From Lachnospiraceae bacterium (GTDB lineage Bacteria; Bacillota; Clostridia; Lachnospirales; Lachnospiraceae), in contig JAILRH010000161.1 of NCBI GenBank assembly GCA_024698345.1, positions 1 to 49,057 on the forward strand: a stretch of DNA of 49,057 bases, in the 5' to 3' direction. Position 1 is the stretch's first letter. Every line of letters starts with the position of its first letter. Position numbers and translations under genes: made by a program. The notes below the pieces were generated by a model. It ran no database searches and was not told the origin of the DNA. It saw only the letters and a list, made by a program, of their open reading frames with translations. Below are positions 33,594 to 42,681 of the stretch, one piece after another.

Positions 33594-34304
33594 ATGATGG
33601 AAAAAACAAATTTGCAGTGGTTTAAGGAAGGAATGAAAAATGGAATACCAATAGGACTGGGATATTTTGCTGTTGCATTCACTCTTGGGATTGTCGCAAA
33701 AAAAGCTGGCGTAACCGTATTTCAGGCAGGCCTTACAAGCTTTGCGCTTCATGCTTCAGCAGGACAGTATATAGCTTTTACTCTGATAGCCGGGCATGCC
33801 ACTATTCTAGAGATGATGATAATGGAAGCAATTGCAAATGCCAGATATATGCTGATGTCCTGCGCAATGAGTCAAAAACTGGACAGCGATGTTCCTACAT
33901 GGAAGCGATTGATTATGGGATATTTTATCACTGACGAAATATTCGGAGTTGCGGTTACAGTTCCTGAAAAACTGAATCCGTTCTACTGTTTTGGAATGGC
34001 AGCAGTAGCATCACCCGGTTGGGTAAGCGGAACAATGCTTGGAGTGGTTCTTGGAAATGTATTGCCTCTTAGAGTTGTCAGTGCTTTGAGTGTGGGACTA
34101 TACGGAATGTTTATTGCGATTTTTATTCCTCCTGCGCGAAAAAACAAAATAATAGCAGGCATAGTGGCAGTTAGTTTTGCACTAAGTTTTCTGTTTAATC
34201 AATTGCCTTTATTTGCAGGAATTTCATCCGGAATAAAGATAATTATTTTGACAGTAGCCATATCATTAGGAGCAGCAATTCTGTTTCCGGTTAAGGATGA
34301 ATAG
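33594..34304 (+). CDS. azlC: Branched-chain amino acid exporter large subunit AzlC
   Basis: This 236-residue membrane protein is AzlC, which with AzlD exports branched-chain amino acids and analogues. The sequence has the family's opening (FKEGMKNGIPIGLGYFAVAFTLG), the ALHASAGQYIAFTLI helix, MEAIANARYMLMSCAMSQKL, and the later YFITDEIFGVAV. It has the expected six to eight helices. Starts at 33594 or 33597 (adjacent ATGs, with AAGG upstream). The 3' end merges into a 21-bp tandem repeat starting with the last GAA codon and TAG. Confidence 0.92.
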   Translation: MMEKTNLQWFKEGMKNGIPIGLGYFAVAFTLGIVAKKAGVTVFQAGLTSFALHASAGQYIAFTLIAGHATILEMMIMEAIANARYMLMSCAMSQKLDSDVPTWKRLIMGYFITDEIFGVAVTVPEKLNPFYCFGMAAVASPGWVSGTMLGVVLGNVLPLRVVSALSVGLYGMFIAIFIPPARKNKIIAGIVAVSFALSFLFNQLPLFAGISSGIKIIILTVAISLGAAILFPVKDE

Positions 34305-34361
34305 ATGGTTATTTAGAATGAATAGAAAATTATTTAGAATGAATAGATAATTTACGAATGA
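34299..34361 (+). repeat. 21-bp tandem repeat seeded at the azlC stop codon
   Basis: GAATAG begins units at 34299, 34320 and 34341, 21 bp apart. The first GAATAG is the last codon and stop of azlC. The second unit ends in the same TTATTTAGAAT as the first; the third has diverged. Confidence 0.8.
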
Positions 34362-34416
34362 GATAAATAGATATTTTCAATTGGAAAAATAATAGTAAAG
34401 CAGTGGAGTTTGATTT

Positions 34417-34716
34417 ATGATTTATGTATATATTTTGGCAATGGCATTAGTTACATATCTAATCAGAGTATTGCCCCTTACATTAATTAGAAAAGAAATA
34501 ACAAATACTTTAGTTAAGTCGTTTTTATATTATGTACCTTACGTTACACTGGCAGTAATGACATTTCCTGCTATTATATTTGCGACATCAAGTATTTGGT
34601 CCGGTATGGCAGCACTGATAGTGGCAATGGTTCTTGCGTGGTTTGATAGAAGCCTGTTTCAGGTGGCAATGATAAGTTGTACGGTTGTATTTATTTTGGA
34701 AATATTTGTTGCATAA
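34417..34716 (+). CDS. azlD: Branched-chain amino acid exporter small subunit AzlD
   Basis: This 99-residue protein has the four-helix AzlD layout: YILAMALVTYLIRVLPLTLI, the FLYYVPYVTLAVMTFPAII motif, a third helix and a last helix. It is the obligate partner of AzlC, 112 bp upstream on the same strand. The ATG at 34417 follows GTGGAGTTTGATTT. Confidence 0.9.
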   Translation: MIYVYILAMALVTYLIRVLPLTLIRKEITNTLVKSFLYYVPYVTLAVMTFPAIIFATSSIWSGMAALIVAMVLAWFDRSLFQVAMISCTVVFILEIFVA

Positions 34717-34758
34717 ATTACAATATCTTATGGTGGGGGATTTGTTACAAAATGATGT

Positions 34759-34801
34759 AACAGGAGGGATGGAACTAATATGATTCACATCCCTCCTGTT
34801 T
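34759..34801. terminator. Terminator between azlD and the subtilase gene
   Basis: AACAGGAGGGATG (34759-34771) pairs over 13 bp with CATCCCTCCTGTT (34788-34800), ending in TTTG. It lies between convergent genes and may act both ways. Confidence 0.85.
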
Positions 34802-34815
34802 GTTTGAGGAAAGGA

Positions 34816-37800
34816 TTATTTAATTGTTTTGACTTTGGACCAATTTCCGTAGTTCTTTTCTTTTCCGTTCAAGACATATGCTCTTACTTTTACATAGTAT
34901 TTCTTTTTTGTCTTAAGTTTCTTGAGTGTAATAATATTTTTGTCAGTATAAACTGTCTTTGTTCTTTTTGAAAACTTTTTGCTTGTAGAATACTTAACCT
35001 GATATCCGGAAACGTTAGCTAACTTTTTTAGTGTGAGCTTCGCTTTCTTTTGGTTTTTGCTGCGTTTTACTTTCTTTATTGAAGTATCCGCAACAGAAAC
35101 CTTTGTCGGGGCAACTGTGGTAGTTTCAACAGGTTTATTTGAAGCAGTAGTTGTTGTTTCTATTGGTTTATTTACTGTCACAGTTGTTGTTTCTGTTGAA
35201 CCCGATGTATTAGTCTTTGCCGTTGTCTTTCCGTTATCTTTGTTGTCATCATACAATGTATTTAACGGAATGTTCATCTGAATATATTCGCAGTTTTCAT
35301 AATAATCTCTGAATTCACCATGAAAATCTATATCGTAATAATTTGCTTTGTTTCTTGTAACTGAATTGCCTTTTCCATCCGACATTCTGTTAGAATAATC
35401 ATCATAAATCATTTTTTTGTTTTCTTTTGGATTTCCGGCAAAAATAATTAGTCGGTCATTGACTACTGCCGAGTGAAGCGATGTGTATCCTTCATCTTTC
35501 AAACTATAACGGTCTATACAATATTCTGAAGCTTCGAATTCATCTTTTTCAAAATCATATGCATATATGTCACCAAGTCCTTCAGCTGCTGAACCGACAA
35601 AAAAGATTTTATTATCAGCCGGAATTATATTTATCGCTTCATGATTATTATATTCATTCACTTGAGCTTTACTTGCTTTCCATTCTTTTCCATCAAAAAT
35701 ATAGTTTGGCAATAATTCTGAAATTTCGCCGTTTTCGTCATATTTTCGATTAAAAACAGATAATAATTTGTCACCACATGAGTATATGCCATGTATAGAG
35801 GTGTCCTCAGGTATCTCTCCCAGATCGTCTGATTTAACTAATTTTACATCTTTTGAATTCGGACCTATTTCACCTTCAAGTTTGTAAACTTCAAATGGTT
35901 CATTTGCGTCATTCTGTAAAATATAATATACACTTTCATTAAATGTTATTAATACACGAGGAGTAAACCAATCTTCAAGTTCCGGTATATCAGTTATGTG
36001 GAACCATTTATTATTTTTAACATCATATCCGAATATAGCATCTGTTCTGGAATATCCTAAATCACAAAATCCTGCGTACAGAATATATCCATTGTATATG
36101 CAAAGTCCACCGGTAGCTATTTCATTATTAACAGACAGAGAATTGTCCAACTTATAACCGAACGCATCATATGGTGCGACATTCGGTCTGTTCTCCCATT
36201 TAATTGGTTGTGTAGGATCACTTGGCACAGTTCCTACTGACAGTACTTTGTCATCATCATCAATGTATACAACCTGATTTCCAACAGAATAAAATGTTGA
36301 ATAAGTTGTTACATTTATTCCCTTTCCATTAATTCTTTCAGCTTTTTTTCCGACAAACTTAAAACATCTTTTACTAATGTCTCCATCCTTGGTTTTCAAA
36401 GAAATATCAACATTTTTATTGTTATATGATTCATCAACCGGAATTACAATTTTGTTGTCTGTCCTCTCGGAAATAGTTGCTTCTTTCCCATTAATCTCAA
36501 CTGTTGTTCCTTCAAGAAAAGCTCCGCTTATAATAAGATTATCATCCTTAATCTTAACATTTTTCACAAAAGTTTTTGGATTGGTGATTCTTGACAAATC
36601 AAGTGTTCCTTCGGTGAGTACTTTATTTTCAAGATTTTCACTAGATCTTGTTGAACCAAGAATTAAATCCTTAACTTCAAGACTTGACTTCTCAGGGTAC
36701 ATGGCAGAAATAACTGCTGCAGCCCCGGTAACGTGCGGAGTTGCCATTGATGTTCCGTTATAGAAATCATATTTTCCAAATTCCGAAGAATCAACACCTT
36801 CTTTACTTACGCCTACAGCATCGATATATAATTCAAAATCGCTATCAGTTAATGGCTCAACATTTATCACAAGAAATCTTGTCTGCGATTCTGCCTGTTC
36901 TTCATTCTCAACCTCTTCATTAATTTCTTCATTAATTTCTTCATTAATTTCTTCTTTGATTTCTTCATTAGAGTTTACTTTGTTTAACCAGTTTCGCATC
37001 ACTTTTGATTTATTTGCATAGTCTTCATCATCTTCATAGTCTTCATCGTTTTCATAATCTTTTTCCACATACTCTTCATCAATTGGTGCGCTTACAAAAT
37101 TCCAGTAATTCTCCTCGTTATATACAGTGACGCTGCCAATATAGTTTTGATAATCAATACATTTTTCTTCGTCATTATATGTTCCTTCGTATACACTGGC
37201 AAAAGCATCATCATATTTAGAGGAACCTTTTAACTTGAATGAAATCGCATCATAAATTTGTGAATCGAAGTTATCCACTTTATATGGAATTGCTATTTCA
37301 TAAGATTCATCAGACTTTGCGTTTTTTAGTGTAACTTTCAGAGATTTGTTATTCTCATTAGCTCCAAAGAATTCTTCATCACTGTAATTAAAACTGATTT
37401 CTGCAGGAGATGATGATTCATCATTGTCATTATTACAATTTATGCCTAGAAATCCTTCCATTCCAGAGAGGACAATATCATCGTAATCATTTGTTTTGGC
37501 TCCAATAGGGATAGCATCCTCACATGATTCAAAGGCTTCCTCATCAAATCCATCTTCTCCATATACATTTACTAATTCTTTATTATCATCAAATGAATAG
37601 TATATAGACGCAACATCATTTATTTTTTCCTCATCGTAAGTAACAGGATTAAAACAGTCATATGAAACGGTGGATAAAATATTGGATCCGGGTGCTGCTA
37701 TATCAACTTCCTCATCGCCATAATTTGAAAATGATGAAAGCTCATCTTTTTCATTCGTCGCTGCAACCGATATTATATAATCACTATCATAGCTTGCGGG

Positions 37801-38946
37801 AAAAGTGGAATTTGAATCATAACCTAAATCTGCACCATCATTTCCTGCTGCAGCTACGACAATCGCCCCGTTTTCACCCACCATATTGATGAGAGACTCG
37901 ATAATATCATTTCCAACATCTCCCCCGTAGGAGCAATTGATTGCTGTTATATCAACTCCTAACTTCTGGGCCTTATATATATAGTTAAATGCAGCAATTT
38001 CACCTGCATCGTCACCACATCCGTTTTCATCCAAAATCTTAAGTGCCATTATTTTAATGTTATCTGCATTTGCAACTCCGGCTATTCCAACTTCATTATC
38101 CATAGTTGCTTTTATAATACCTGCACAATGAGAACCGTGCCCGAAATCATCCATTGGATCCAAATCAAAATTGACGAAATCAAATCCATGCTCACCTCGC
38201 AGCTCTTTTGAACCCAAATTATTTGTCCACATAGCGTCTGCAAGATCTTCATGAGTGTAATCAACACCAGTATCAATAATAGCTATAACTTTTTCTTCGG
38301 ATGTATTATTCTGAAGTTCTTCGCTGTCAGCATTTATATCAAGTCCTTCTTTTCCGCCATATTGCCCTTTATTGTCCAAGGACCACTGGAACCTACTCAT
38401 GGCATCATCAGTATTTAAAGTCTTTTTAATGTAGTTTGGTTGTACGGATATTATATTTTTTTTATTTGATAATTGGTCAATCAGTTCTTCTGTTGAATAT
38501 TTATCAGATTTTACAACTGATACAGAAATGTCTTTTCCTGATTTTTCACTTGATTTCTCAAGGGATTTTAAAGAATTTTCTTCAAAGCCTTTTCCCCGCT
38601 TATTCTTCAGGGATTTCAAAGTCTTTTTTCCAACTCCATCAAACTCATAAGTGTCCTTGATGGAAATATCCGCTCCTAAATTTTTATTAACTGACTTGCT
38701 GCTCACCACGTCACTGTAGTACATGACGATGGCTTCGCCCTCAACATAATCAGCTTTCTTAGTTGTGTTTTCGTTCTTAGCTTTTTCTTTTCCGAGCAAA
38801 GTATTTTTTGAATTAGTTTTTTCAGACAACTTTACAACTGCGTTATTATTTGTCGCACTTGCATTAACCCCCATAGTTGGAGCACCCGAAACAACCATAC
38901 TTGCTGCTAAAGCTAAAGATAATCCTGTCTTGATTGTTTTCTTCAT
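34816..38946 (-). CDS. Secreted subtilisin-family (S8) protease with an insertion before the catalytic serine, propeller-like region and Fn3-like tail
   Basis: The ATG at 38946 follows AGGAGG. The 1376-residue product has a signal peptide, a propeptide (~65-180, VEGEAIVMYYSDV), then the S8 domain: Asp225 in IIDTGVDYTHEDL, His270 in DFGHGSHCAG, Asn369 in AAAGNDGADL and Ser733 in NGTSMATPHVTG. A ~300-residue insertion lies between the APGSNILSTV strand (~420) and the Ser motif. It contains beta-rich sequence and a K/EEINEEINEEI repeat. Residues ~830-1200 have Kelch-like strands (YNGYILYAGFCDLG, DIYAYDFEKDEF). A Thr-rich linker and a Lys-rich Fn3-like domain (YQVKYSTSKKFSKRTK) end the protein. 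It is probably a cell-surface protease. The substrate is unknown. Confidence 0.85.
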   Translation of the reverse strand: MKKTIKTGLSLALAASMVVSGAPTMGVNASATNNNAVVKLSEKTNSKNTLLGKEKAKNENTTKKADYVEGEAIVMYYSDVVSSKSVNKNLGADISIKDTYEFDGVGKKTLKSLKNKRGKGFEENSLKSLEKSSEKSGKDISVSVVKSDKYSTEELIDQLSNKKNIISVQPNYIKKTLNTDDAMSRFQWSLDNKGQYGGKEGLDINADSEELQNNTSEEKVIAIIDTGVDYTHEDLADAMWTNNLGSKELRGEHGFDFVNFDLDPMDDFGHGSHCAGIIKATMDNEVGIAGVANADNIKIMALKILDENGCGDDAGEIAAFNYIYKAQKLGVDITAINCSYGGDVGNDIIESLINMVGENGAIVVAAAGNDGADLGYDSNSTFPASYDSDYIISVAATNEKDELSSFSNYGDEEVDIAAPGSNILSTVSYDCFNPVTYDEEKINDVASIYYSFDDNKELVNVYGEDGFDEEAFESCEDAIPIGAKTNDYDDIVLSGMEGFLGINCNNDNDESSSPAEISFNYSDEEFFGANENNKSLKVTLKNAKSDESYEIAIPYKVDNFDSQIYDAISFKLKGSSKYDDAFASVYEGTYNDEEKCIDYQNYIGSVTVYNEENYWNFVSAPIDEEYVEKDYENDEDYEDDEDYANKSKVMRNWLNKVNSNEEIKEEINEEINEEINEEVENEEQAESQTRFLVINVEPLTDSDFELYIDAVGVSKEGVDSSEFGKYDFYNGTSMATPHVTGAAAVISAMYPEKSSLEVKDLILGSTRSSENLENKVLTEGTLDLSRITNPKTFVKNVKIKDDNLIISGAFLEGTTVEINGKEATISERTDNKIVIPVDESYNNKNVDISLKTKDGDISKRCFKFVGKKAERINGKGINVTTYSTFYSVGNQVVYIDDDDKVLSVGTVPSDPTQPIKWENRPNVAPYDAFGYKLDNSLSVNNEIATGGLCIYNGYILYAGFCDLGYSRTDAIFGYDVKNNKWFHITDIPELEDWFTPRVLITFNESVYYILQNDANEPFEVYKLEGEIGPNSKDVKLVKSDDLGEIPEDTSIHGIYSCGDKLLSVFNRKYDENGEISELLPNYIFDGKEWKASKAQVNEYNNHEAINIIPADNKIFFVGSAAEGLGDIYAYDFEKDEFEASEYCIDRYSLKDEGYTSLHSAVVNDRLIIFAGNPKENKKMIYDDYSNRMSDGKGNSVTRNKANYYDIDFHGEFRDYYENCEYIQMNIPLNTLYDDNKDNGKTTAKTNTSGSTETTTVTVNKPIETTTTASNKPVETTTVAPTKVSVADTSIKKVKRSKNQKKAKLTLKKLANVSGYQVKYSTSKKFSKRTKTVYTDKNIITLKKLKTKKKYYVKVRAYVLNGKEKNYGNWSKVKTIK

Positions 38947-39014
38947 AACAAACCTCCTAATAATAATTGTGCAATTTGACCAACTTCTCCCGATAAATCT
39001 CAATTGCTTTGGTT

Positions 39015-39043
39015 ATTATAACAACGTAATTTGGGGAAAACAA
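39015..39043 (-). promoter_or_regulatory. Promoter of the subtilase gene
   Basis: On the minus strand TTGTTT (39038-39043) and TATAAT (39015-39020) are 17 bp apart, with an extended TGT before the -10. The 5' leader would be about 60 nt. Confidence 0.55.
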
Positions 39044-39057
39044 TGGTATCGTTTCCA
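39044..39057. promoter_or_regulatory. LacI/CcpA-type operator candidate
   Basis: TGGTATCGTTTCCA is an imperfect palindrome with central CG, close to cre-type sites (two mismatches in the WNNNW positions). It abuts the -35 of the subtilase promoter, so it could act as an activator or repressor site for carbon control. Confidence 0.45.
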
Positions 39058-39298
39058 TTTTTGCACTTCTCTTACAAAAAAATACCTACAACTTTTTATT
39101 TTTTGTATTTTATTTACATTTTTGCGTTTTTCTTTGCATTTTTCAAAAAACAGCATATCTGAAAATATGAAAAAAAGCCTTGAAAAAATGTGCAAATTAT
39201 ATAATAGTTATAGATAGTGGACTATGAGTACGGATAACTTCATACCAGTTTTACATTGAATTAGAGACGAGGAAATAATACAAAGTAAAGGAGCTAAT

Positions 39299-41926
39299 AT
39301 GAAACGAATTTTGAGAAGGGCGGAGGCGTTAGTTTGCGCTTTGGTTATTGTATTGTCTTCAATGCAGTTTACGGGAAAAGTGAATGCTGCAACAGGTGTA
39401 ACTATTGAGATTGTAGGATATCAGATCAGTACGGTTTATGAGGGATTCAGGACTATTTATGCTGAGACGGACAGTGAAGGAGTTGTAAGAGAAAGGGGAC
39501 TTTTATATGCTCTTTCAAGTGAAGTGTCATCGAGCCGGATGAAGCTTACGGGCAGCGATAAGGTATATAGTTTTAAGGCTACATCAACAGGTTATTCATC
39601 ACATAACTATTCGAATAATGATGAAGCTGACCATTATATTATGACAATGAAGTTTATAAAGGAGCCGGATTTTTATAATGCATCGCTTTTGATCAGACCA
39701 TACGCAAAACTGGCTGACGGCAGTATTGTATACGGAACAGTTGAAAAGGGAAGCGTATATCAGATGGCTTCAAGTTTGTACAGTAAAAGTCAGATGCCTA
39801 CAAAGGCAGGACATGATTATTTGTATAATGAGATACTAAAAACTGTAAATCCATATTATTCTGAGGTTAATTATAATCATATTGAAGAGGAGTCAACAAC
39901 AGAGGAACCAACAACGGAAGAACCAACAACAGAGGAACCAACAACGGAAGAACCAACAACAGAGGCACCGACAGAGGAACCAACTACAGAGGCACCGACA
40001 GAAGAACAGTGGGATCTTACAGTTCCAAATGGAAATAAAGCAAGCGGTGCTCCGGGTAAGCCGATTTTGAACCATGATAACTGGAGCAAAAATATGGATT
40101 ACACCCTTACTGTAAATATGTGGTATGGAAACAACGGAACCAGATATATCATTTATGAAAAGAAGGGGACGGCAGGAACCTATAAAATCTTTAAAACAGC
40201 AACACTGTCAGATAATTCACCTGATGTGCAGACTGCATCTGTGTCTGTTTCAAAGACTAAGGCCGGAACTTACTTCTACAAAGTAGAGCTGCTGAATCAG
40301 TACGGTTCATCAGTTAGTGATGAAATCAGTATTGCTGTTGGAACAGTGCAGACTGCTGATATTGAAGTGGCAGTTGTTGATGAAGATGACATTGCAAAAC
40401 AACATGTTATGTCACAGGGAACTCAAACTTATGATTTGACATGTGACAGTGCAACAAATCCTTCATACTCAGTTATATCAAGTAACAGAACTGTTGTTGA
40501 GGCAAGTATTGTAAATGGAACAAAATTAAGACTTCAGGCAAAGAAGGCCGGAAGAAGTGGAATAAAGATTATTGAAAATTCAACAGGAAAGACAAGACAC
40601 TTTGGGGTCAAAGTTAGGAATTCAAACGGAACTATGCCTGGAATGCCATCATATGTTGCAATCGGACAGGTTACTGAGGATTCTACAGCAGATCTGTCAT
40701 TCCTCAGAGCAACATCAAATGATGATACAAACAAGCGACTTGACGTGAGATATATTTATATAAATGGTGGAGCTATCGGTGGATGGCAGTCATGGAATCC
40801 GGCAGATCCGGGAAGCCGTGTGAAGAGTTATATCACAGAGAGCCTGAAACTGGGAATAGTGCCATACTTTGTGTATTACAATATTCCGGACGGTTCAGAG
40901 AGTTACGATGTAGACAAGAACCATATCAACGATGTGACATACATGGAAGCCTATTACAAGGATTTGTTATTCTTCATTCAGACTTGTGACGAGTATGATG
41001 AGGGAGAGGATGTGGGAATTATTCTTGAGCCTGACTTCCTTGGATATATGATGCAAAATGACAATGCAGATCCGACAAAGATTACCGCAAACGGTGTTCA
41101 GGGTGCGTACACTTCGGGAGTACTTAAAAGAGGTGTGGATCCTGATTTCCCAAATACATTAGAGGGAATTGTCAAATCGATAAATTATGTAATCAACAAG
41201 TATTACAGTTCTGCAACTTTTGGATGGCAGTTCAACACATGGAGCTACAGCGTGGGAGTTCCGGGACAGGGACTTATGCATTCAACAGAGATAATGGGAC
41301 AGAGTGCAGGACTTTCATTTATAAAGAATGCTGCAACAATAACTGCAAATTACTATAAGAGTGCAGGAATATTATCTTATGGTGCAGACTTTATCTCTAT
41401 AGATAAATATGGACTTGACGGAGCTTATGAGCCGGGGGCTGCAACAAATCCTGCATCTTCAAGATGGCTTTGGAATGCAGACCTTTGGAACAATTATCTC
41501 TACTATACAAAGACACTTCACGAAGTTACAGGCAAACCGGTGACATTGTGGCAGATTCCTGTTGGACATTTGAATTCTTCGACAGCTTCAAATCCATACA
41601 ACGGTGGCGGAAGCTTTGCAGAACTTGCAAATACAGAACAGCATTATGAGGATTCTGCGGGAACATATTTCTTTGGAGATACATTTGTGACATCGGGGGC
41701 AAGACTTTCATACTTTGGAACAAATGCATGGAATGACAGCAAAGTCAGTGTTTCAGGAAACAGAATCACATACGGACCTCATATTGATGAGGCTGCGGCC
41801 GCCGGAGTTAACTGCATACTCTTTGGCGCAGGAGTTGGTAACAGTACGGATGCAGTGGGAGCACCGCCGACAGATGATTATTGGTGGATAACCAAGGCAC
41901 AGAGATATTACAATTCACTTGATTGA
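39299..41926 (+). CDS. Secreted putative TIM-barrel glycosidase with a shared N domain, Thr/Glu/Pro linker and chitinase-type Fn3-like module
   Basis: The ATG at 39299 follows AAAGGAGCTAAT. The 875-residue protein has a signal peptide ending near VNA (residue ~31). Residues ~32-195 are the unnamed domain also found at the end of the 24640 protein. A TTEEP linker follows (~199-237), then a ChiN-like beta-domain (~248-350, GAPGKPILNHDNWSKNMDYT then VNMWYGNNGTR) and an Ig-like part (~350-445). Residues ~450-875 are probably catalytic: DVRYIYINGGAIGGW, LGIVPYFVYYNIPDG, VGIILEPDFLGYM, TLWQIPVGHLN and NCILFGAGVG suit a TIM barrel. IILEPD recalls GH6, but I do not recognise the CAZy family. It likely cleaves a beta-glucan or chitin-like polymer. 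Confidence 0.72.
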   Translation: MKRILRRAEALVCALVIVLSSMQFTGKVNAATGVTIEIVGYQISTVYEGFRTIYAETDSEGVVRERGLLYALSSEVSSSRMKLTGSDKVYSFKATSTGYSSHNYSNNDEADHYIMTMKFIKEPDFYNASLLIRPYAKLADGSIVYGTVEKGSVYQMASSLYSKSQMPTKAGHDYLYNEILKTVNPYYSEVNYNHIEEESTTEEPTTEEPTTEEPTTEEPTTEAPTEEPTTEAPTEEQWDLTVPNGNKASGAPGKPILNHDNWSKNMDYTLTVNMWYGNNGTRYIIYEKKGTAGTYKIFKTATLSDNSPDVQTASVSVSKTKAGTYFYKVELLNQYGSSVSDEISIAVGTVQTADIEVAVVDEDDIAKQHVMSQGTQTYDLTCDSATNPSYSVISSNRTVVEASIVNGTKLRLQAKKAGRSGIKIIENSTGKTRHFGVKVRNSNGTMPGMPSYVAIGQVTEDSTADLSFLRATSNDDTNKRLDVRYIYINGGAIGGWQSWNPADPGSRVKSYITESLKLGIVPYFVYYNIPDGSESYDVDKNHINDVTYMEAYYKDLLFFIQTCDEYDEGEDVGIILEPDFLGYMMQNDNADPTKITANGVQGAYTSGVLKRGVDPDFPNTLEGIVKSINYVINKYYSSATFGWQFNTWSYSVGVPGQGLMHSTEIMGQSAGLSFIKNAATITANYYKSAGILSYGADFISIDKYGLDGAYEPGAATNPASSRWLWNADLWNNYLYYTKTLHEVTGKPVTLWQIPVGHLNSSTASNPYNGGGSFAELANTEQHYEDSAGTYFFGDTFVTSGARLSYFGTNAWNDSKVSVSGNRITYGPHIDEAAAAGVNCILFGAGVGNSTDAVGAPPTDDYWWITKAQRYYNSLD

Positions 41927-42084
41927 GATGTATTATGAAATCCTAAATAAAGTGTGAAATATAAAATGCACATACAAATTCAAATGGAAACTCAAACAAT
42001 AATTGAGAAAAAAATTTCAAATAATTTGCAGAAAAACGTTTTGTATTTTTGACATTAGAAAAAAAATAGTCGATAATAAAAGTG

Positions 42085-42123
42085 AGGGGTATTACAATTC
42101 TGATGATTTGTAATGCCCCGTTT
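42085..42123 (+). terminator. Intrinsic terminator of the 39299 gene
   Basis: GGGGTATTACA pairs with TGTAATGCCCC (one G-U pair) followed by GTTTGTT. It lies about 160 bases after the stop codon. Confidence 0.7.
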
Positions 42124-42196
42124 GTTATGTTATTTGCAATTTTTCAATTGTTATGTAATTTGCAATCTTTTTGTTATGTAATTTACAATTTTTCAA
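42124..42196 (+). repeat. Irregular direct repeat of 23-26 bp, three copies
   Basis: GTTATGTwATTTrCAAT begins at 42124, 42150 and 42173. The first and third copies continue TTTTCAATTG. The spacing is uneven, unlike the other arrays in the window. Confidence 0.7.
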
Positions 42197-42224
42197 TTGA
42201 CGTATGGCAATTTGTAGGTATATT
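42197..42224 (+). promoter_or_regulatory. Promoter of the cupin gene
   Basis: TTGACG (42197-42202) and TATATT (42219-42224) are 16 bp apart, about 38 bases before the GTG start. Confidence 0.65.
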
Positions 42225-42261
42225 ATTAGAATTAGTGTGATTATAGACTGGAGGAATTATT

Positions 42262-42681
42262 GTGGATAAAAAATATATTGATATTACAAGTTATGACGGT
42301 GAAGGATATGAGCCATTGGTTCATTTTGAAAGCTGGCGCTGTGCAGTGCTTAGATACATTGATGAGCTTGAGCTTGAGAATCTCACAGATATGCAGAAGC
42401 ATAACGAGACAGATGAGTTATTCATATTGTTAGAAGGAGAGTGTGTACTGTTTACAGGCGGACAGGGTGATGAACTCAATGATTTTGATGCTATCAAAAT
42501 GGAGCCGCTCAAAGTGTACAATGTCAAGAAAGGCACATTCCACACACATACCCTTAAGAAGGACACAACAGTTCTGATTGTGGAGAACGACAATACATAT
42601 GACTATAACTCACCAAAAATCTGGTTCGACGCAGAGCAGAAAGCAAAAGTAGTAGAACTTGGAAAGAAACTTGGATTCTAA
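42262..42681 (+). CDS. Small cupin-fold protein
   Basis: This 139-residue protein starts with GTG at 42262 behind GGAGGAATTATT. The cupin motif reads HNETDELFILLEGECVLFTGG followed by VYNVKKGTFHTHTLKKDTTV. These give the His, Glu and second His that bind metal in cupins. It may be a metal-dependent sugar or small-molecule handling protein, but no substrate is evident. It sits alone between the putative glycosidase and the GH81 gene. Confidence 0.7.
   Translation: MDKKYIDITSYDGEGYEPLVHFESWRCAVLRYIDELELENLTDMQKHNETDELFILLEGECVLFTGGQGDELNDFDAIKMEPLKVYNVKKGTFHTHTLKKDTTVLIVENDNTYDYNSPKIWFDAEQKAKVVELGKKLGF

Larger units (their letters stand above)
38947..39298. other. 352-bp divergent region with promoters and an operator
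   Basis: It serves the leftward subtilase gene and the rightward 39299 gene. It contains a leftward promoter at 39015-39043, a LacI/CcpA-type operator at 39044-39057, and on the right a TATAAT at 39200-39205 with a TTGAAA 14 bp upstream, too close for a normal pair. No gene is present. Confidence 0.5.
41927..42261. other. 335-bp gap with terminator, small repeat and promoter
   Basis: A terminator lies at 42085-42123, a GTTATGTwATTTrCAATTTTTC-type direct repeat at 42124, 42150 and 42173, and the cupin promoter at 42197-42224. No gene is present. Confidence 0.55.

Noticed and set aside
35033-39217. Several rightward open frames inside the subtilase gene
   Set aside because: They are antisense shadows of a gene with clear protease motifs on the minus strand.
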